Shown here piece after piece: positions 25,701-39,200 of a stretch of DNA of 64,000 bases (position 1 is its first letter; each line of letters starts with the position of its first letter). A program made the position numbers and the translations under genes. Under the pieces are notes generated by a model. It saw nothing but the letters and a program-made list of their open reading frames with translations. It made no database searches and was not told the origin of the DNA. Origin of the DNA: Axinella damicornis (Eukaryota > Porifera > Demospongiae > Axinellida > Axinellidae); NCBI GenBank assembly GCA_963931865.1, contig OZ007514.1, forward strand, positions 7,914,646 through 7,978,645. Direction: 5' to 3'.

Positions 25701-28700
25701 TGTGAATAACACACCCAGCAGGTTGGTCAATTGTAGCTTGGTGGTAGCATGTATATATAGCTACGACTCTGCTATTACACATGCATGGAAATCTGTTCAT
25801 GCAAATACAGTAAGGTTAGGGATTGTATTGGCAGTCCATTGCCCTTTCCTTTGTTGCTTGCAGTACTGCTGCAGGGATACAAAGGATGTGTGGAGGAGTG
25901 GCGCATTCCTGGAAAACCTGCAAAACAGTTTTTCATACACACATAAGTGAGTCAGAGTAGGTTGAACACATTTTCTATGCACGCGACTATGCGCTGCGCT
26001 TGGACGGAAATAATTGCGTGTTTTGCATTCCTAACTTCGCCGGCCTCGTTCCCAAGTCAATATGGCCTGGGACCGAGGGAAAACGTAAATTGCCAATGAG
26101 AAGTGAAGCTACAGTTGGAAGGTAGGAGTACGTTCAAGATGCTTTGAACTGGTTGGGAAGGCTTCCAGTGGAGTACCGAGAGTGTGGCTTAATTGTCCGC
26201 CATCCCACGTGGCAGAGCCTTCAAGAGGCTGTACAGCCTAAGTGACCCGGGGTTGAACGCGGTTGACAGCATATTTGGAATCTACTCTACTGGAGATTTC
26301 GAATGACTACCGACAGCACAATTCGGAATAGTAAACCTCCACATAAATTCGCCTACGCACGTAGGTCACATGACTGTGTCCAACCTCCTCTGGCACTTGA
26401 TAGTGATACCTTCAATGTGAACATCCACTTTAGTGCACCTATACATGGGCTTAGAACTTGCTAGTGACAAGTTAACCACAACCGAAGGGAACCATGAGAA
26501 TACTTGGCACCCTCAAAACGGCTTAGCAAGGACATTGTACATGATCCATACAGAAGTGATCTGATTCTGATGCCATGCTCACCCTAGTTTCAACAAAGGT
26601 AGGAGTACGTTCAAGACCTTCAGGTTAGGAAGGCTTGTAGTTGGAGTACCGGGAGCATGGCTTCTCCGCCATCCAGCGTGGCCGATCTTTCAAGAGGCAG
26701 TGCAGCCTAAGTGACCAAGGGGTTGAACGAGTATTTGGATCTACTCTACTGGAGCTTTCCAATGATGCCAAGTTTGTTGAAATACTCGTAAAGATCACAC
26801 TTCAGTATAATAAACCTCCATATAAATTTTCCTATGCATGTAGGTCACATGACCGTGTCCAACCTCCTCTGTAAGTGAGTGTGCTACCAATCGCAACCAG
26901 ACAAACATTTAACGGTGACTGAACTTAGTAGTCAACATCGCCATTGTTTCTCAGGCTGCCCCATGGCTATGTGCCACTCCTCCACGCGCCCAACGTCAAA
27001 GTATGTCACTATATTTTGAAATACGTTTTCCCTGTTGCAAGCAACAAATACTGAGCAGTGGGGTGAGAAGGCATGGTATGAGGCTAGGTTATTGGCAGTC
27101 ATTGTTCACAAGGTTTATCAGAAAATATCACAAGGTGGGGGGAAACAGAACGTACAGAACATAGAGAAAGTTTGGGGGGCCATTGGATAGTGCGCAGACC
27201 AGTTCGCTCATCGTTTATTGCTGCTTACAGGAACGATGGTTCACAAAGTGAACTATCCTGGTTTGTAGAAGTGTTGAAAATGAAGAAAAATATTAATTGG
27301 AATGTTGACCGTGTCTCGCCCTCTGTGATCGGACAGTGGATTTCACTGTGTTTTTAGTGTGGACGTCGCCAACACCTCTTTGGGGCCATGATGTGGAATG
27401 TGCAGCTACATACATGTCATCCATGCATGTATGTACAAGCAATTGTATGCAAGAAACAACAGCAAGGTGCTGTCATTGGTAACTACGACTCCACCAAATC
27501 AGCAACGCCTATTCCAGTCACACAAAGAGCTGAACCAGTACGGCTAAATGCATAACGCGTACCCTTTTCTCTTCAGTGTTCCAGCTGGCATGCAGCGACT
27601 TCTAGTGGGCATCTTTTTCTCTGTCCTCTACTCTGTCCTCAACCAGTTCTATCCCATCTCCTACCTGGCAACGCAAGCATTTGCTGTGAGTCACTGTACA
27701 TGCAGAAGTGTGATTTTATAAGCTGCACTCTAAAAGGTATGTGCCAAATGGTACATATTCGTACACCTTGCATTGTGCATTGTCATTGGCAGCATGGTCA
27801 TCATGTGACATGCATTAATTGGAGTGAGCCGCGAACCATCCACCTGTGTACGTGCAGTCTTTGAACTAGGCTAGCTGCAATCTGAGTCTGCCCAGGTATC
27901 CACAAGTTGAGGGTAGAACCAGGGGCAAGATTCTGAAGGGTGAGCTTCAGAGGTGATCATCAAGGTCTAACAGGGCCAAATACACTGCGAATTGCTCATA
28001 ATCACTAGGACAATCAGCCACTTTGCCATCAGCTGAATAATGTTCAGAAGCCTCCCAGGAACAGGAATCTACTCATTGAGATTTTAAGATGCAACAATCG
28101 TTATGACCTGCTAAACTTTGGTAGGGTGTGACATTTATTAGATCACTTGAAAAGAATAATCACTTCTGAGCTTGCACTACATACCTGCGAGTTGCACCGG
28201 CTACCAGTAGTGTGGTGTCCACCAATTATAAGATCAAGTCGGTAGACTCGTTATGTAGGGATAGAGCGGACACGCAATATATGTGAGCGGATTTGAGAAA
28301 AGGGGTAACTCCGCGCAAACGCTAAATTTTATCATCATTCCAAGCCAAGAAGGTCCTTGGCTTTCCCACTTAGTTTGTAGGCATATCAGTCCACACCTCT
28401 AAAGTTGCTGCAAATAGCGCATGGAAATGTTCTAGTGTGCACTTCTTGTTTTGTCATGCAATTGGCTTGTAACTACTATTGTTGTGACACATAATAAGCC
28501 AAAGGATGTCATCCCGGATATCCTGTCTCTGAACAGAGAAAGGTTAATAACAGCTCCTAACCACCACCATTGTGTTTACATCAATAGGGGACTTGCATGA
28601 TATTACGTCACGAGTGGATGGACACCCACTTATGGTATCACGTACCATTCTGCTCCATTGAAAAATGTATTGGGAATGGCTACCAAGGTGAGCGTTTATA

Positions 28701-31700
28701 AGCACTGCGCCCACGTGCTAGCGCGTAGCAGAAAAATGATTTGAGATATGGCTGTCCAGAGGTTTAGCTACAAAATGAATCCTTCCTCATATGAATCGGA
28801 GAAGCAGTTGTTGAGCAATGGTGTCCAAAGCGAGTGGCACAGACCGTGGTGCCGTCCAGGTTAGTGAAAAAGACATTCCACAGAACTAAAGTGGCCACGA
28901 CCTTAGTAGGCCATACGAAGTGGAACTAGCGTTGGCTGAAGTGCAGGGGGCTAAAACTACTGGCAAAAGTGCCTTATGAAGTGGTAAGCGGGATACTAGC
29001 ACGGATAGTGTCGTTCTGTGCTACTAGCAACTCTCCAGGAACTTAGCGGCGTCCCAGGGATGGTTTTCTACGAAGACCAACGGAGGAGCTGCTGCGCTGT
29101 AACTAAATGTTGTGAGTTCTGAAGAAAACAGGCCGTGAGTCCAACGTTACGCTTCGGGTTTCATCCTACCGTACTTGCTTTAGACGCCATTGCTCAACAA
29201 CTGCTTCTCCGATTCGCATGTGGAACGATTCCTTTTTGTAGCTAAACTTCTGGACAGCCAATATCTAGAATCATTTTCTGCTACGTACGTGGCGCTGTAC
29301 TCGTAAGCGCTCACCTTGGTAGCCATTCCCAATACATTTTCAATGGAGCAGTATGGTACGTGAATACCATAAGTGGGCGTGTCCATCCGCTCGTGACGTA
29401 ATCGCTCAAGTTCCCTATTCATTCGTACTATTTTGAACACCTGCATCTGTTCATTCCAACTTTTCCCGTCCATTTCCCTGCCCTATTTCCTGTATAATGG
29501 TACCTGAGAGTACGTACAAGCGCCTTACCCCTAGCCTCATTCCCAGTCCCACCCCCAGCTTTTCGTCGCTTGCAGTACGGTAAAGTGGGGAGGGCCGGGT
29601 ACATTTCCTCACGTGAGTGAACGTAGGACGGTAGGGCATACTGGAGTCTCAGAACAGCAAGAAGAGCGAAGGTAACATACCACACGTATCTAGCTAGCGG
29701 GGGATGACTGTACACTCACCGAGCATTGGACGAGCAGATGGTTGAATAACACTCAAAACGCAGTGTCTTCATTCTGTAAATTCTGACATTTGTCGATAAC
29801 ATGTACCGTAGTGTCCCGCTAATACGCCCCCTTCGAAAATACGCCCCCCCCCCCCCCCCCTCTTTTCAGCCAAAGTTCCTGCACAGGGTAGTTTGACTCG
29901 TTATAACGCCCCCCTGGTGAGCGTCTTCTGGAACATCTAACTACACGTGCTCAGTATTAAATTACGTTGCAAGTGCGTTGATCGTTGAGTAGTCAGTGAA
30001 TCTTTTGTAAGTTTTGTGGCTTTTAGAAAAGCCGGTTTGAGGTCCTAGTTTAAGCTGCTAGTTTAGCAAACAGGTTCATCAGTCTCTCAAGGTGTTTTTG
30101 TTTCCCTCTGAAGATGTACAAACACGGAACCACGAGTCCTTTCCCTTCAACATCAGATCGTCTCCTGTCACCGTTGACGATACAAGTGATCTCGCTGCCA
30201 CTCTTCTGCAGGAAGTACCAGCAGACTCGGGAAATTTCCCGTGGTACGTGACCAACGGTATTGCTGTTCTTGAGGACAGCTATGGCGAAGTCGTCGTGAA
30301 TGTTGTTGACCTCGCGTTGAACTGGCAGCTCTTCTCCGATGTAGGGAGACCACGCAGCTTTGTAAACATGATGTCCACGAACAGTACTCTCGATCCTGAA
30401 AGACGTCGCCATAGTTAGTTGATAAATTAAAGTGAAAGGCGTAATTTTTTCTTAGCTATAGCTAGCTGTTCGCACGTGCACCCGTACATCGACTTCATCC
30501 TGATTGGTCCGTTCGCAAGTGTGAAGTGGTTTACGATCAGGTCCGAGTGAATCTGAAAGTGATCCTACTGATTCCTATAAGATAAGTGAAACCTAGTACT
30601 GATGCTACAGCTGACCAAGATGTCCTATCAACGTCGCAACTCATATACGGTGGAGTTCAAGACCTTCGTGGTGGATTGGCTACACAGGAATGACTGCAAC
30701 ATCCACAAGGCAGCACGAGAATTCAACATTGACAGGAAGCGAGTTCGAGAATGGGACCACAAGTATAATGAGCTGCAGCGAATGAACATTGGAGCTAAGG
30801 CGAAAAGGCGGAAGCTGTGCTCGGGTAGAACTCCTCTTTCACCTGAGCTGGACCAGCAATTGTTTGAGTTCCTTGAGGAGGAAAGATCAGCGGGGAGACC
30901 ACTGTCAAACGCTTGTTTGCAAGCCAAGGCTGCCGAAATTGGTTCTGGTCTACGTCTCTGTGGGTTCAAATCAAGTCCTGGATGGCTATGGCGGTGGAAG
31001 AGGAGAAATGGTGTGGGAATGCGGTGCGGTACGAACAGTGCTCAGAAAGTTCCAGCTGACTATGCTGACCAGCTTCATCACTTCCGGAAGTCTGTGATTG
31101 CTGTGCGCAAAGCCAAGAACATTGATGCCCCTCGAATCATTAATATGGACCAGACCATGTGCCGCTTCGACATGCCTCCAAAACGTACCAACACCAAGAA
31201 AGGAGCTAAGACAGTTCGGATCAAGACCACACGAGCGGAGAAGAAAGGGTTTACTGTGGCTTTGGCAGCAACGGCAGATGGAACCAAACTTCCAGCGGTA
31301 ATCATTTTCAAAGAGCGTGGTGGAATTCTGGGAGAGCGAGTTCGACGATCTCTTCGCTTGCCTTCAAATGTACGAGTGAGGAGTTCTACCAATGGTTGGA
31401 TGACTGCAACTGAATACCAACACTGGCTTGTTCGTGTTTTTGGGAAAGAGAAAGACAGACGACTCCTTGTGATCGACAGCTACAAGCCTCACCAAACAGA
31501 AGAAAGTATCACAATGGCCAAAGAGCGCTGTAATACTGATGTCATCATCATTCCTGGGGGGTGCACTTCTATCGTACAGCCAATGGACAAGTGCATCAAC
31601 AAGCCTTTTAAAGAAAGCATGAGGCAGAGCTGGCAGGGCTGGATGCGTGAGGACCGAGCAAAGACAAAGATGGGTAATCTAAAGCAACCCACTCGCCAGG

Positions 31701-34700
31701 ATGCCATCAACTGGGTATCAAAAGCTTGGTACTCCATCAAGCAGGAGACCATCATTAACTCATTCCTCATCTGTGGGATCTCTAATGCTTTAGATGGCTC
31801 CGAAGATGACCACGTCAGTGATGATGTACCTGTTGTCGAGCTGGATTCAGAGGCCGTGGGCGAGGAGAGTGAAGATGAAGCAGAAGAGAGTGATAGCGAT
31901 GCAGATGAGCTAGGCGACCCTTTTAGTGATGACTCAGACACCGAGTTAGACTAATTTTTCCTACTGCATGTCTGTTTGTTTTGTGTAGAATGCTTGTAAC
32001 TGTTGTTCCTATGTAAACATAACCTTTGGAAGTGCCCTAATTGCGTATGTAGTACTTGCGTACTTGGGGGGTGGCTTATTGTCGAGACTAATTGCACAAG
32101 TAATAAAAAACATTAAAAATGTATCAGGATGTAGGGATACCAGAACGGCAAAAAGTAAGGAAACAAGAGGGATGATCGAACATAACAGTGAAGTATACAA
32201 TCACCCCTACAGAGATCTTCTTCCATATATACATGTACAATGAAAAAAGATATGTAGGGGTAATTGTATACTTCACTGTTATGTTCGATCATCCCTCTTG
32301 TTTCCTTACTTTTTGCCGTTCTGGTATCCCTACATCCTGATACATTTTTAATGTTTTTTATTACTTGTTTATGTAATTTTTTGGGGGGCAGCAGGCGCAT
32401 GTTTGAGCTGAAGTTTGCAGCAGAAGTCAGTGACCTCACAGGCACCTGGGCAGTAGGTGTCCGTCCTTGCCTTGGTATGTGGACAATATTACTCAGGTAT
32501 TACACTTCCAGCATTGGCTGAAGAATCAGGCCCGGGCATCTCAAGTCAACTGTTCCCTAGATGGATGACAAAGCCACTGAGTTCTCCCTGTCTGAAGACC
32601 ATGCATATGGCATAGGCAGTTTATAGTAGGGACATTCATATGGGTGTTGAGAGTTGAGATAGGCATTCACCCTGCTCACAGAATACAGTATAGGTAGCAA
32701 TATAAGCTTAGCTAAAATCATGCGTACAGGGACTAACCTCAGAAGAGTGTCTCGTTTGACAACACATATCGGTGAACGGCCACTGTTTCTAATTCAGCGA
32801 TCTTGAGTAATAATTACGTGTCGTTGCTAAGTGATCATTTAAGTGCGCATGCGTACAAACGTGAAAATGGCGTGACAAACGAAGCCATAGTTATTGAGTG
32901 GGCAGCTGCAGCCGCCTGGTGAAGACTTGGAGGTAGCGAAAAAGTGATGGGACGTTGCACTGCTCGGTTGAAAATGCTGCTGTTTCGTGCGAAAACCATC
33001 GTGACAGATTGAGGCAACGTTGAGCTAAGTTGTCTGAAGAAAGAAGAAGAAGAAGAAGAAGAAGAAGAAGAAGAAGAAAGAAAGAAAAACAATTTGTCCA
33101 TTTTGCGAGTACCTGGTGAGGTACTTTCGCGACGGTTTTTCGCGATGCGAGGAGTGTTGTTGGTCATGAAAACACTCAAAGATGAACGGTATGTGGTTAT
33201 AAAGGCTTATAAGTGTACCGTTTCTGAGATTTGGAGAGATTCTTTTGTATTAGCATATATTGCGTGTACGTCGTATCCCTACATACAGAGTCTACCGACT
33301 CTGTGATATTCGAAAATACGCCCCCCCCCCCCCCACTTTAGGCTAGATGTAGTGTACAAAATGGGGGGGCGTATTAACGGGACACTACGGTATATATGTA
33401 TGTCATGCTCACGTGAGGAAATGTACCAGGCCCTCCCCGCTTTACCGTACTGCAAGCGACGAAAAGCTGGGCGTGGGACTGGGAACGAGGCTACCTTACC
33501 CCTATTCACGGGGAAAGTTATTGCACAGGGTTTGGGCCCACCCATTTTTGACACTTACTTTCAGGTGGGTCGTAGCCGGATATAATATTCCTAGCTTACT
33601 GCGGTGTGCAGTGCTTGCAACTGCTCAATGGGTGGGTGGATACTACATGTGTAACGAGTCTAATAGCGCCCACCCCCTGTTCAGCTTCATTCTAATGTAC
33701 CAAACTATGGGCGCTTGATAGTATAAGTCCAGACTGCTGATTGCAGCATTTGTTTGAGGGTGTTGCACTAGGCAGCTTGTACGAAAAGGGAGGTCTGGTA
33801 CATATATGGAAATGATGACTGACTGTGGTTCAAACCAGTACACATGATTTTATCGTGTGTGTGTGTGTGTCTGTGTGTGCGCGTGTCTGTGTGTGCGCAA
33901 CGGAAGTGGGATGTTCATGGGGTGGGACTAGACTAGTGACACGCGACCTTCGTACTTCAATTTCCTCGAACTCCGCGAAGAATGTTTGAGAACATTGTGA
34001 GGTCTTCAAGTCCCGAACAGCTAGGGCTCCAAGCGGACGCAATCGGGGAGCAGCAGTTGAAGCGGACGCAGTTGGTGAGCAGCAGTTGAAGCGGACACAA
34101 TCGGGGAGCAGCAGCTGAAGTGCACGCAATCGGGGAGCAGCAGCTGAAGCGGACACAATCGAGAACAGCAGTTCTGCAAAGAGAGGTGTCCAGCGCCGGA
34201 TTACTCACATAGGCAAACGAGAGGGAAGTAGCTTAGCGAGCGAAGCTACTTGTAATCTTTACCATTTTTAACCTAAAGGCTTACACAATTAACAGTCATA
34301 TGGATATACTGTACCTACAATAAGGACAGTCTTGCCATCTTTTAGAGCAGTGAACCCGAAGGGGCAAGCAGCTAAGACGTTCATGTACCAATGCTGTTCT
34401 TGAATCTTATTTCAGGATGAAGATTACGTTAGAAAGATGTGGCTGGTGTTCATCAGTGGCAAGGTGGCACTGTGGAGATACATTACTGTGTGGTTGATTG
34501 CGGTAAGTACATTGCAGTACATTACGTGTACTATAAATTCATATAGGTAGCACATGTACACAATGATGGTTTATAACCATTGCAGATGCACCTGTTAGGT
34601 AATCAACTGAGCATAGTGTGATGGGGATCTGGGGTCTCACCCAGGAATAATTTACGGCTCTGCAGTTGCTTTCTGGAGCCCAGGAATTTTTGTAGCTGAT

Positions 34701-36255
34701 GATTTTAAAAGAGTACCTGTTGTAAGGAAAATTGGTAACGTGGGGGGTTCCCCCCCCCCCCCCCCCCCCCCCCCCCCATATACATATAGAGAGAGAGAGA
34801 TTTTGAGTGTACTGCTTCCCATGATAGCAACATTCTAGGGAGGCACTCTGACCTCGCAGACACTTCAGGTTGCACACTCGCCTCCCAGACTCTTCAGACT
34901 CTTCAGACTCCCATTTCAGCTATTAATTGGGCAGCTAGCATGCAAGATAGTGACATCCTAGGGTTGCGCTTTCACCTCCTGAACACTAACGGCAGAACTC
35001 AGCAAGTTGTACGACTACAATGTAGCTCGCGCTTCTAATGCACACTTTTATATTACAGATCAATTCTGTCAAACTGTTCCAGAACGAGGAGAAAAAAAAA
35101 GTTGCCCACGCAAAGCTAGCAATGGCAGCCAACGATAAAGACAAAAATACTCATAACTGGGCAACCATGGTGAGTCTGTGAACTCCCATAATACGTTGGT
35201 GCCTTCAACCCACCTGTTACTCGCTAGTATACTTACTTTCTCTCCACATTGTTCACTATGCCCAGGAGGTTATTTACGTACATGTACGTACGTACATCAT
35301 TTCCTGCTTCCAAACTCTATCTTGGTAAGAACTGAATTGTAGGCTGAAAATTGGGTGTGGCATTCACTGTATAGAACAGGGTGTGACAGGCGTATACTAG
35401 TACATTGTCCATGAACAGATTTTCTGACTCCCAGACGTTCCCTGGAGGACTAGTGGGTCTACTGTAATCTTACAGTACAGTAAGAGAAATGAGTTGCTTC
35501 CTGTACATGATTTGGTCGTCCTGTAAAGTGAGCATTATCATAGAGTTGATGCTAATACAAATTCAGTCTAGCCACTAGCCCTTCTCCGCCCAACCGGTCA
35601 AGCGGGCAGGCGGCGAGGGTCAAGCAAACATTGCACTTGATAGCGTTTCAACTGACCAATCAGATCTCACTGAAGTGATTCTTAATCATGACTTTCTAAT
35701 TAGTGTAGGAAATTGAGGAGGGATAGTTCTCTGAGAGTAATGGTAAATGTGGGAGGAATTCAGGACTTGAATTAATGGAAACACTAATGTGTCCATCCCT
35801 ACCCGGTTTCCTTAAATAATTGCTTGGCAACCATGCATACACCCCTATGGTGCAGGCAAAGATCAAAGACTTACCCTCACGTACCATGGTACAAGAAAGT
35901 TTCTTGGTTACATGTACGTGTGCTTAGAAGTAGAGCAAGATGTCACTGGGTCTTTCCCTTACAGGAGGGGTCCTGTATTGTTACTGGCATATCATATGGA
36001 GGAGTGGACCAGCAGGGTATGGTGGACTGGCATGCTCTGACCAACATCTGCATTGTCAAGAATGAACTCTGCTTATCTCTCCAGGTAGGTGGGTACAATT
36101 GTAGTAAGTTGAAATGGGATTGTATGTGGCAACTACATACATGTGTACTGTTACTGAAGCTACAGCTCAGGTAATAGTGCCATCTTTTTCAGGGGCGGCG
36201 GCACGGGGGGGGGGGGGGGGGGGGGGGGGGCAAGGGGGGCAAGCGCCCCCCCCCG

Positions 36256-36291
<36 letters not shown>

Positions 36292-39200
36292 ATATTTAGG
36301 GGGGGCGATATATTTAGGGGGCCCCTAACTCCTAGCTAGCTACTATTAAACAGCCAACGGCTGCCCTATACTTAGTACTGGGCTGACTTGGCTAACGCGA
36401 ATCGAGTTGCTGATCTGGCGCAGCATCGATCCTCATACATCTGGAACGCGCAGTACAAAGCACGAAGGTGCCACGAGAGCCCATCCTGATAACTGAAAAA
36501 TGAAGGCGAAAAAATTTTTCCACGCTTCGCGCGGACTGATCGGCACTACACACCTCTATGCACTGCCTTCGGCAGCGTACGTAGGCTACGCCACTGGCTT
36601 GCCCCCCCAATTGTAAATACGTGCCGCCGCCCCTGTTTTTGCTTCACGATAAGACTGCATCACTGCTGACCATTTCACATTTGTCACTTAGCAGCCCTTT
36701 GGACTTTGGAATCATGGCTTCCTGCATGGGTATGCTCCATACCATTAGAGTAACTCTCTGTTGGCATCTTTGTAGCTATCACAGAATGTGAGATTAGCCT
36801 TGTACGCAGCTTGCCTGTTGAGAGGAAATGTGACCGCATAATGATGGTCATGCCACTGTTCACGTGGTGAGTTGGGTATGCGGTGGTGCACTGGTAGTCA
36901 CTGGTAGTCAATTGAAGATGCGTCTTTCCTGTGCTATCAAATAGAAATTAACTGAACCTGAATTAACATTGCACAGACCTTCTCGCTCTGTTTTGCATCC
37001 TGTAAGCAGTCAAAACTGGAGGTGTAGGAAGGCCTGAGAACGCAGGCTAATAACTGGCCCTGTTCATGATGTCATACTGGTGATAAAACTTGCCAGGCGA
37101 TCCCCATTTTTTCAAAGTGACAAAAAAACCTAATTTGTATGCAAAAGTAATTCATGAGATTTGCCTTCATGAGGTTTCTTTCTTTGTGGTTTCAAATGGT
37201 GACCTCTATCCATTGCCATGGCAACAGGTTTTTGGTCACAATCTAGCTTGATTTCTTCCACCCACACCAAACCGTTTATGTCTGCATTGTTGCACTTGGG
37301 GCATGTTCTCAAATATCTTTTTGCTGTACCATATAAAGCGCCCACTCCCCTCTTGACAATATTGTTCGTGTACAGGGTCAGAAGCAGTGTATTAAGGACC
37401 CATGCACACCCATTACAAATGTCTTGAGCAGAATTTCTAAACCTTTTGGGTAAGGTTTTGCATTCAGAAAAGCCCGGTTTGCAGTCAAGTTTCAATTACG
37501 GTGTGCTGTGCTTTTCACTGGCAAGCATTTCTTCTCAAAGGCTTCTAGCCTCGTTCCCATCAGCCACTCTGTACAGGGAGAAGAGTGCCTGGTAGCCACT
37601 GTTTGCACATTTGCGGCTCCCCAAGTTTAGTGGGAAACTTACGGTAAGGTCAGAAAGCCAGAATTGGTGCTGAAGGACGAATAACTGACAGCAAGATGGC
37701 ACATATATACGTAATAGCAAGAATGAGTTTGTATGGCCACATGTGGCCAAGTCAAATTTCTCTGTGGTTTTTCTGTTTCAATCGTGCTTCGCATCCACTC
37801 TGGAAAGGCAGAGCGGTGTTTTGCCATCCGTAGACACGGACGCCACGGTTCTGCATGATGCTGCAGTCGTATCTTCTATAAATTCCTCCGTGTTATTATG
37901 TCTTGTAATGGAACTGCTCGCACATGCGTGAACAGTGGGTGCCGGGAGCTCTTCTCCCCATACTGAATGCCCTGAGTATGAACTCTTGGTATGAGCGTAA
38001 AATTCTTCACGAAGACCATGGTGAAGTTCCTAACGTATATTCATAGCCAGGCATTGATATTCACAGCTTGTTGTTTATGCAGCTGCTCAATGGGTGCTAA
38101 TAGATACATGCTAATGTACTGTAGATGTCTAATGAGTCTGAGTGCCTTATCCAGTGCCCACACCCTTGTTCAGTTACATTCTTGTTCAATCTCAGTGAAC
38201 TATTAGCCAACAAGGGTTCACTCTGTGTCATCTGTTAAGGTTACGGGATCCCTGCGCGCGGATACGCGCACCGTATACTTAATTAAGCGCTATTTCAAAG
38301 TTTTTTTGTCACCAAAAACAGAGCCGTGGTTCTCCTATGAATATTGATCGCATATGTGGCAGCTCCTTGTAGAAATCAAACATCATTCTGCCTTAGTCAC
38401 AAATGAGTTAGTTGCGCTAATAGAAGCCTTTGGGCTTGCCCAACACTGTGCACTAATTGTTGCTAGTGAGAGCAGTTTTGCCTCACAAGAGTGCATTGAC
38501 CTCGGGTCGTTTGCATAGTATAAACATGCGGTACCGTCAACACACATGCGGTACCGCCCAAAATAATCTACCCAGGACTGCCACGTGTGCTACTTCTAAT
38601 GTATATATGTAACAACTGAATATTATATTTTATATGTGTAGGACATATTTATTTCAAAAGTTGTTGTATTTGTGCTTTCAATGGCGTGGCGAATCGGAAA
38701 TCTATACCTTTGGACATTTTAAGTACCACCTGCGATTGTTGTGTATTGATAACATTCAGAGTCCCATAACTTTCTCGGCATCAGTCCAATAGGCCAGTTG
38801 CTCACAAGCGAAAGTATCCATGTAACGTGTGACGTACGTCACATCCGGTTGCTCCTTTGCAGCCGCATTCAGTATTGCAGTGAATGGCGAAATCAGCAGG
38901 TGGGCGGTTGAAACGTGCTCATGACTAAAACTATACCGATTACGCAATATAAGTGACTACGATGATAAGGAGATGACCTGGCTGCTGAAGACAGTGTGTG
39001 AAGAGTGAAGTACGAACGAGAACAAAGCGGTCTTGCTATGTCCACAGCCCCTGTGCCTCTAGTGTTGAGGCTCTGTTTCTGCATAGCTAGATTATTATAC
39101 TTCAAACGTAACAGCTATGGTTTCTGTGACGTTTACTGCCACGGACATACCGGGAGCAGACTTGAGTGAGCCGTTCTCTTTTGGCATCGCCATCTGGAAT

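Larger units (their letters stand above)
29806..33390. mobile_element. pogo/Tigger-type DNA transposon, apparently full length (3585 bp)
   Basis: Ends CCGTAGTGTCCCGCTAATAC and its inverted counterpart at 33390 match over at least 26 bp with one mismatch; TA flanks both sides (29804-29805, 33391-33392), as expected for this superfamily. Inside are a transposase gene (30602-31954, plus), a divergent HIRAN-like ORF (30412-30050, minus), a palindrome (32096-32368) and a GAA microsatellite (33035-33090). The intact transposase suggests young age. Confidence 0.9.
29532..33493. mobile_element. TAGCC-family element interrupted by the Tigger transposon
   Basis: Begins TAGCCTCATTCCCAGTCCC and ends GGGACTGGGAACGAGGCTA. 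Arms of about 85 bp (29532-29613 and 33411-33493) are inverted copies. The identical 9-mer ccttacccc abuts both ends (29523-29531, 33494-33502). Removing the nested 29806-33390 insert leaves a small non-coding element. Confidence 0.85.

Noticed and set aside
26955..27000. Possible LPCAT3 exon (ctcag|GCTGCC...GTCAAA|gtatgt)
   Set aside because: It has good-looking splice sites, but including it breaks the frame into the next exon (27577), whereas direct joining of 25721 to 27577 is in phase and matches the family length.
32835..33179. Minus-strand serine-rich protein
   Set aside because: The serine run is the complement of a GAA microsatellite inside the Tigger element; no domain.
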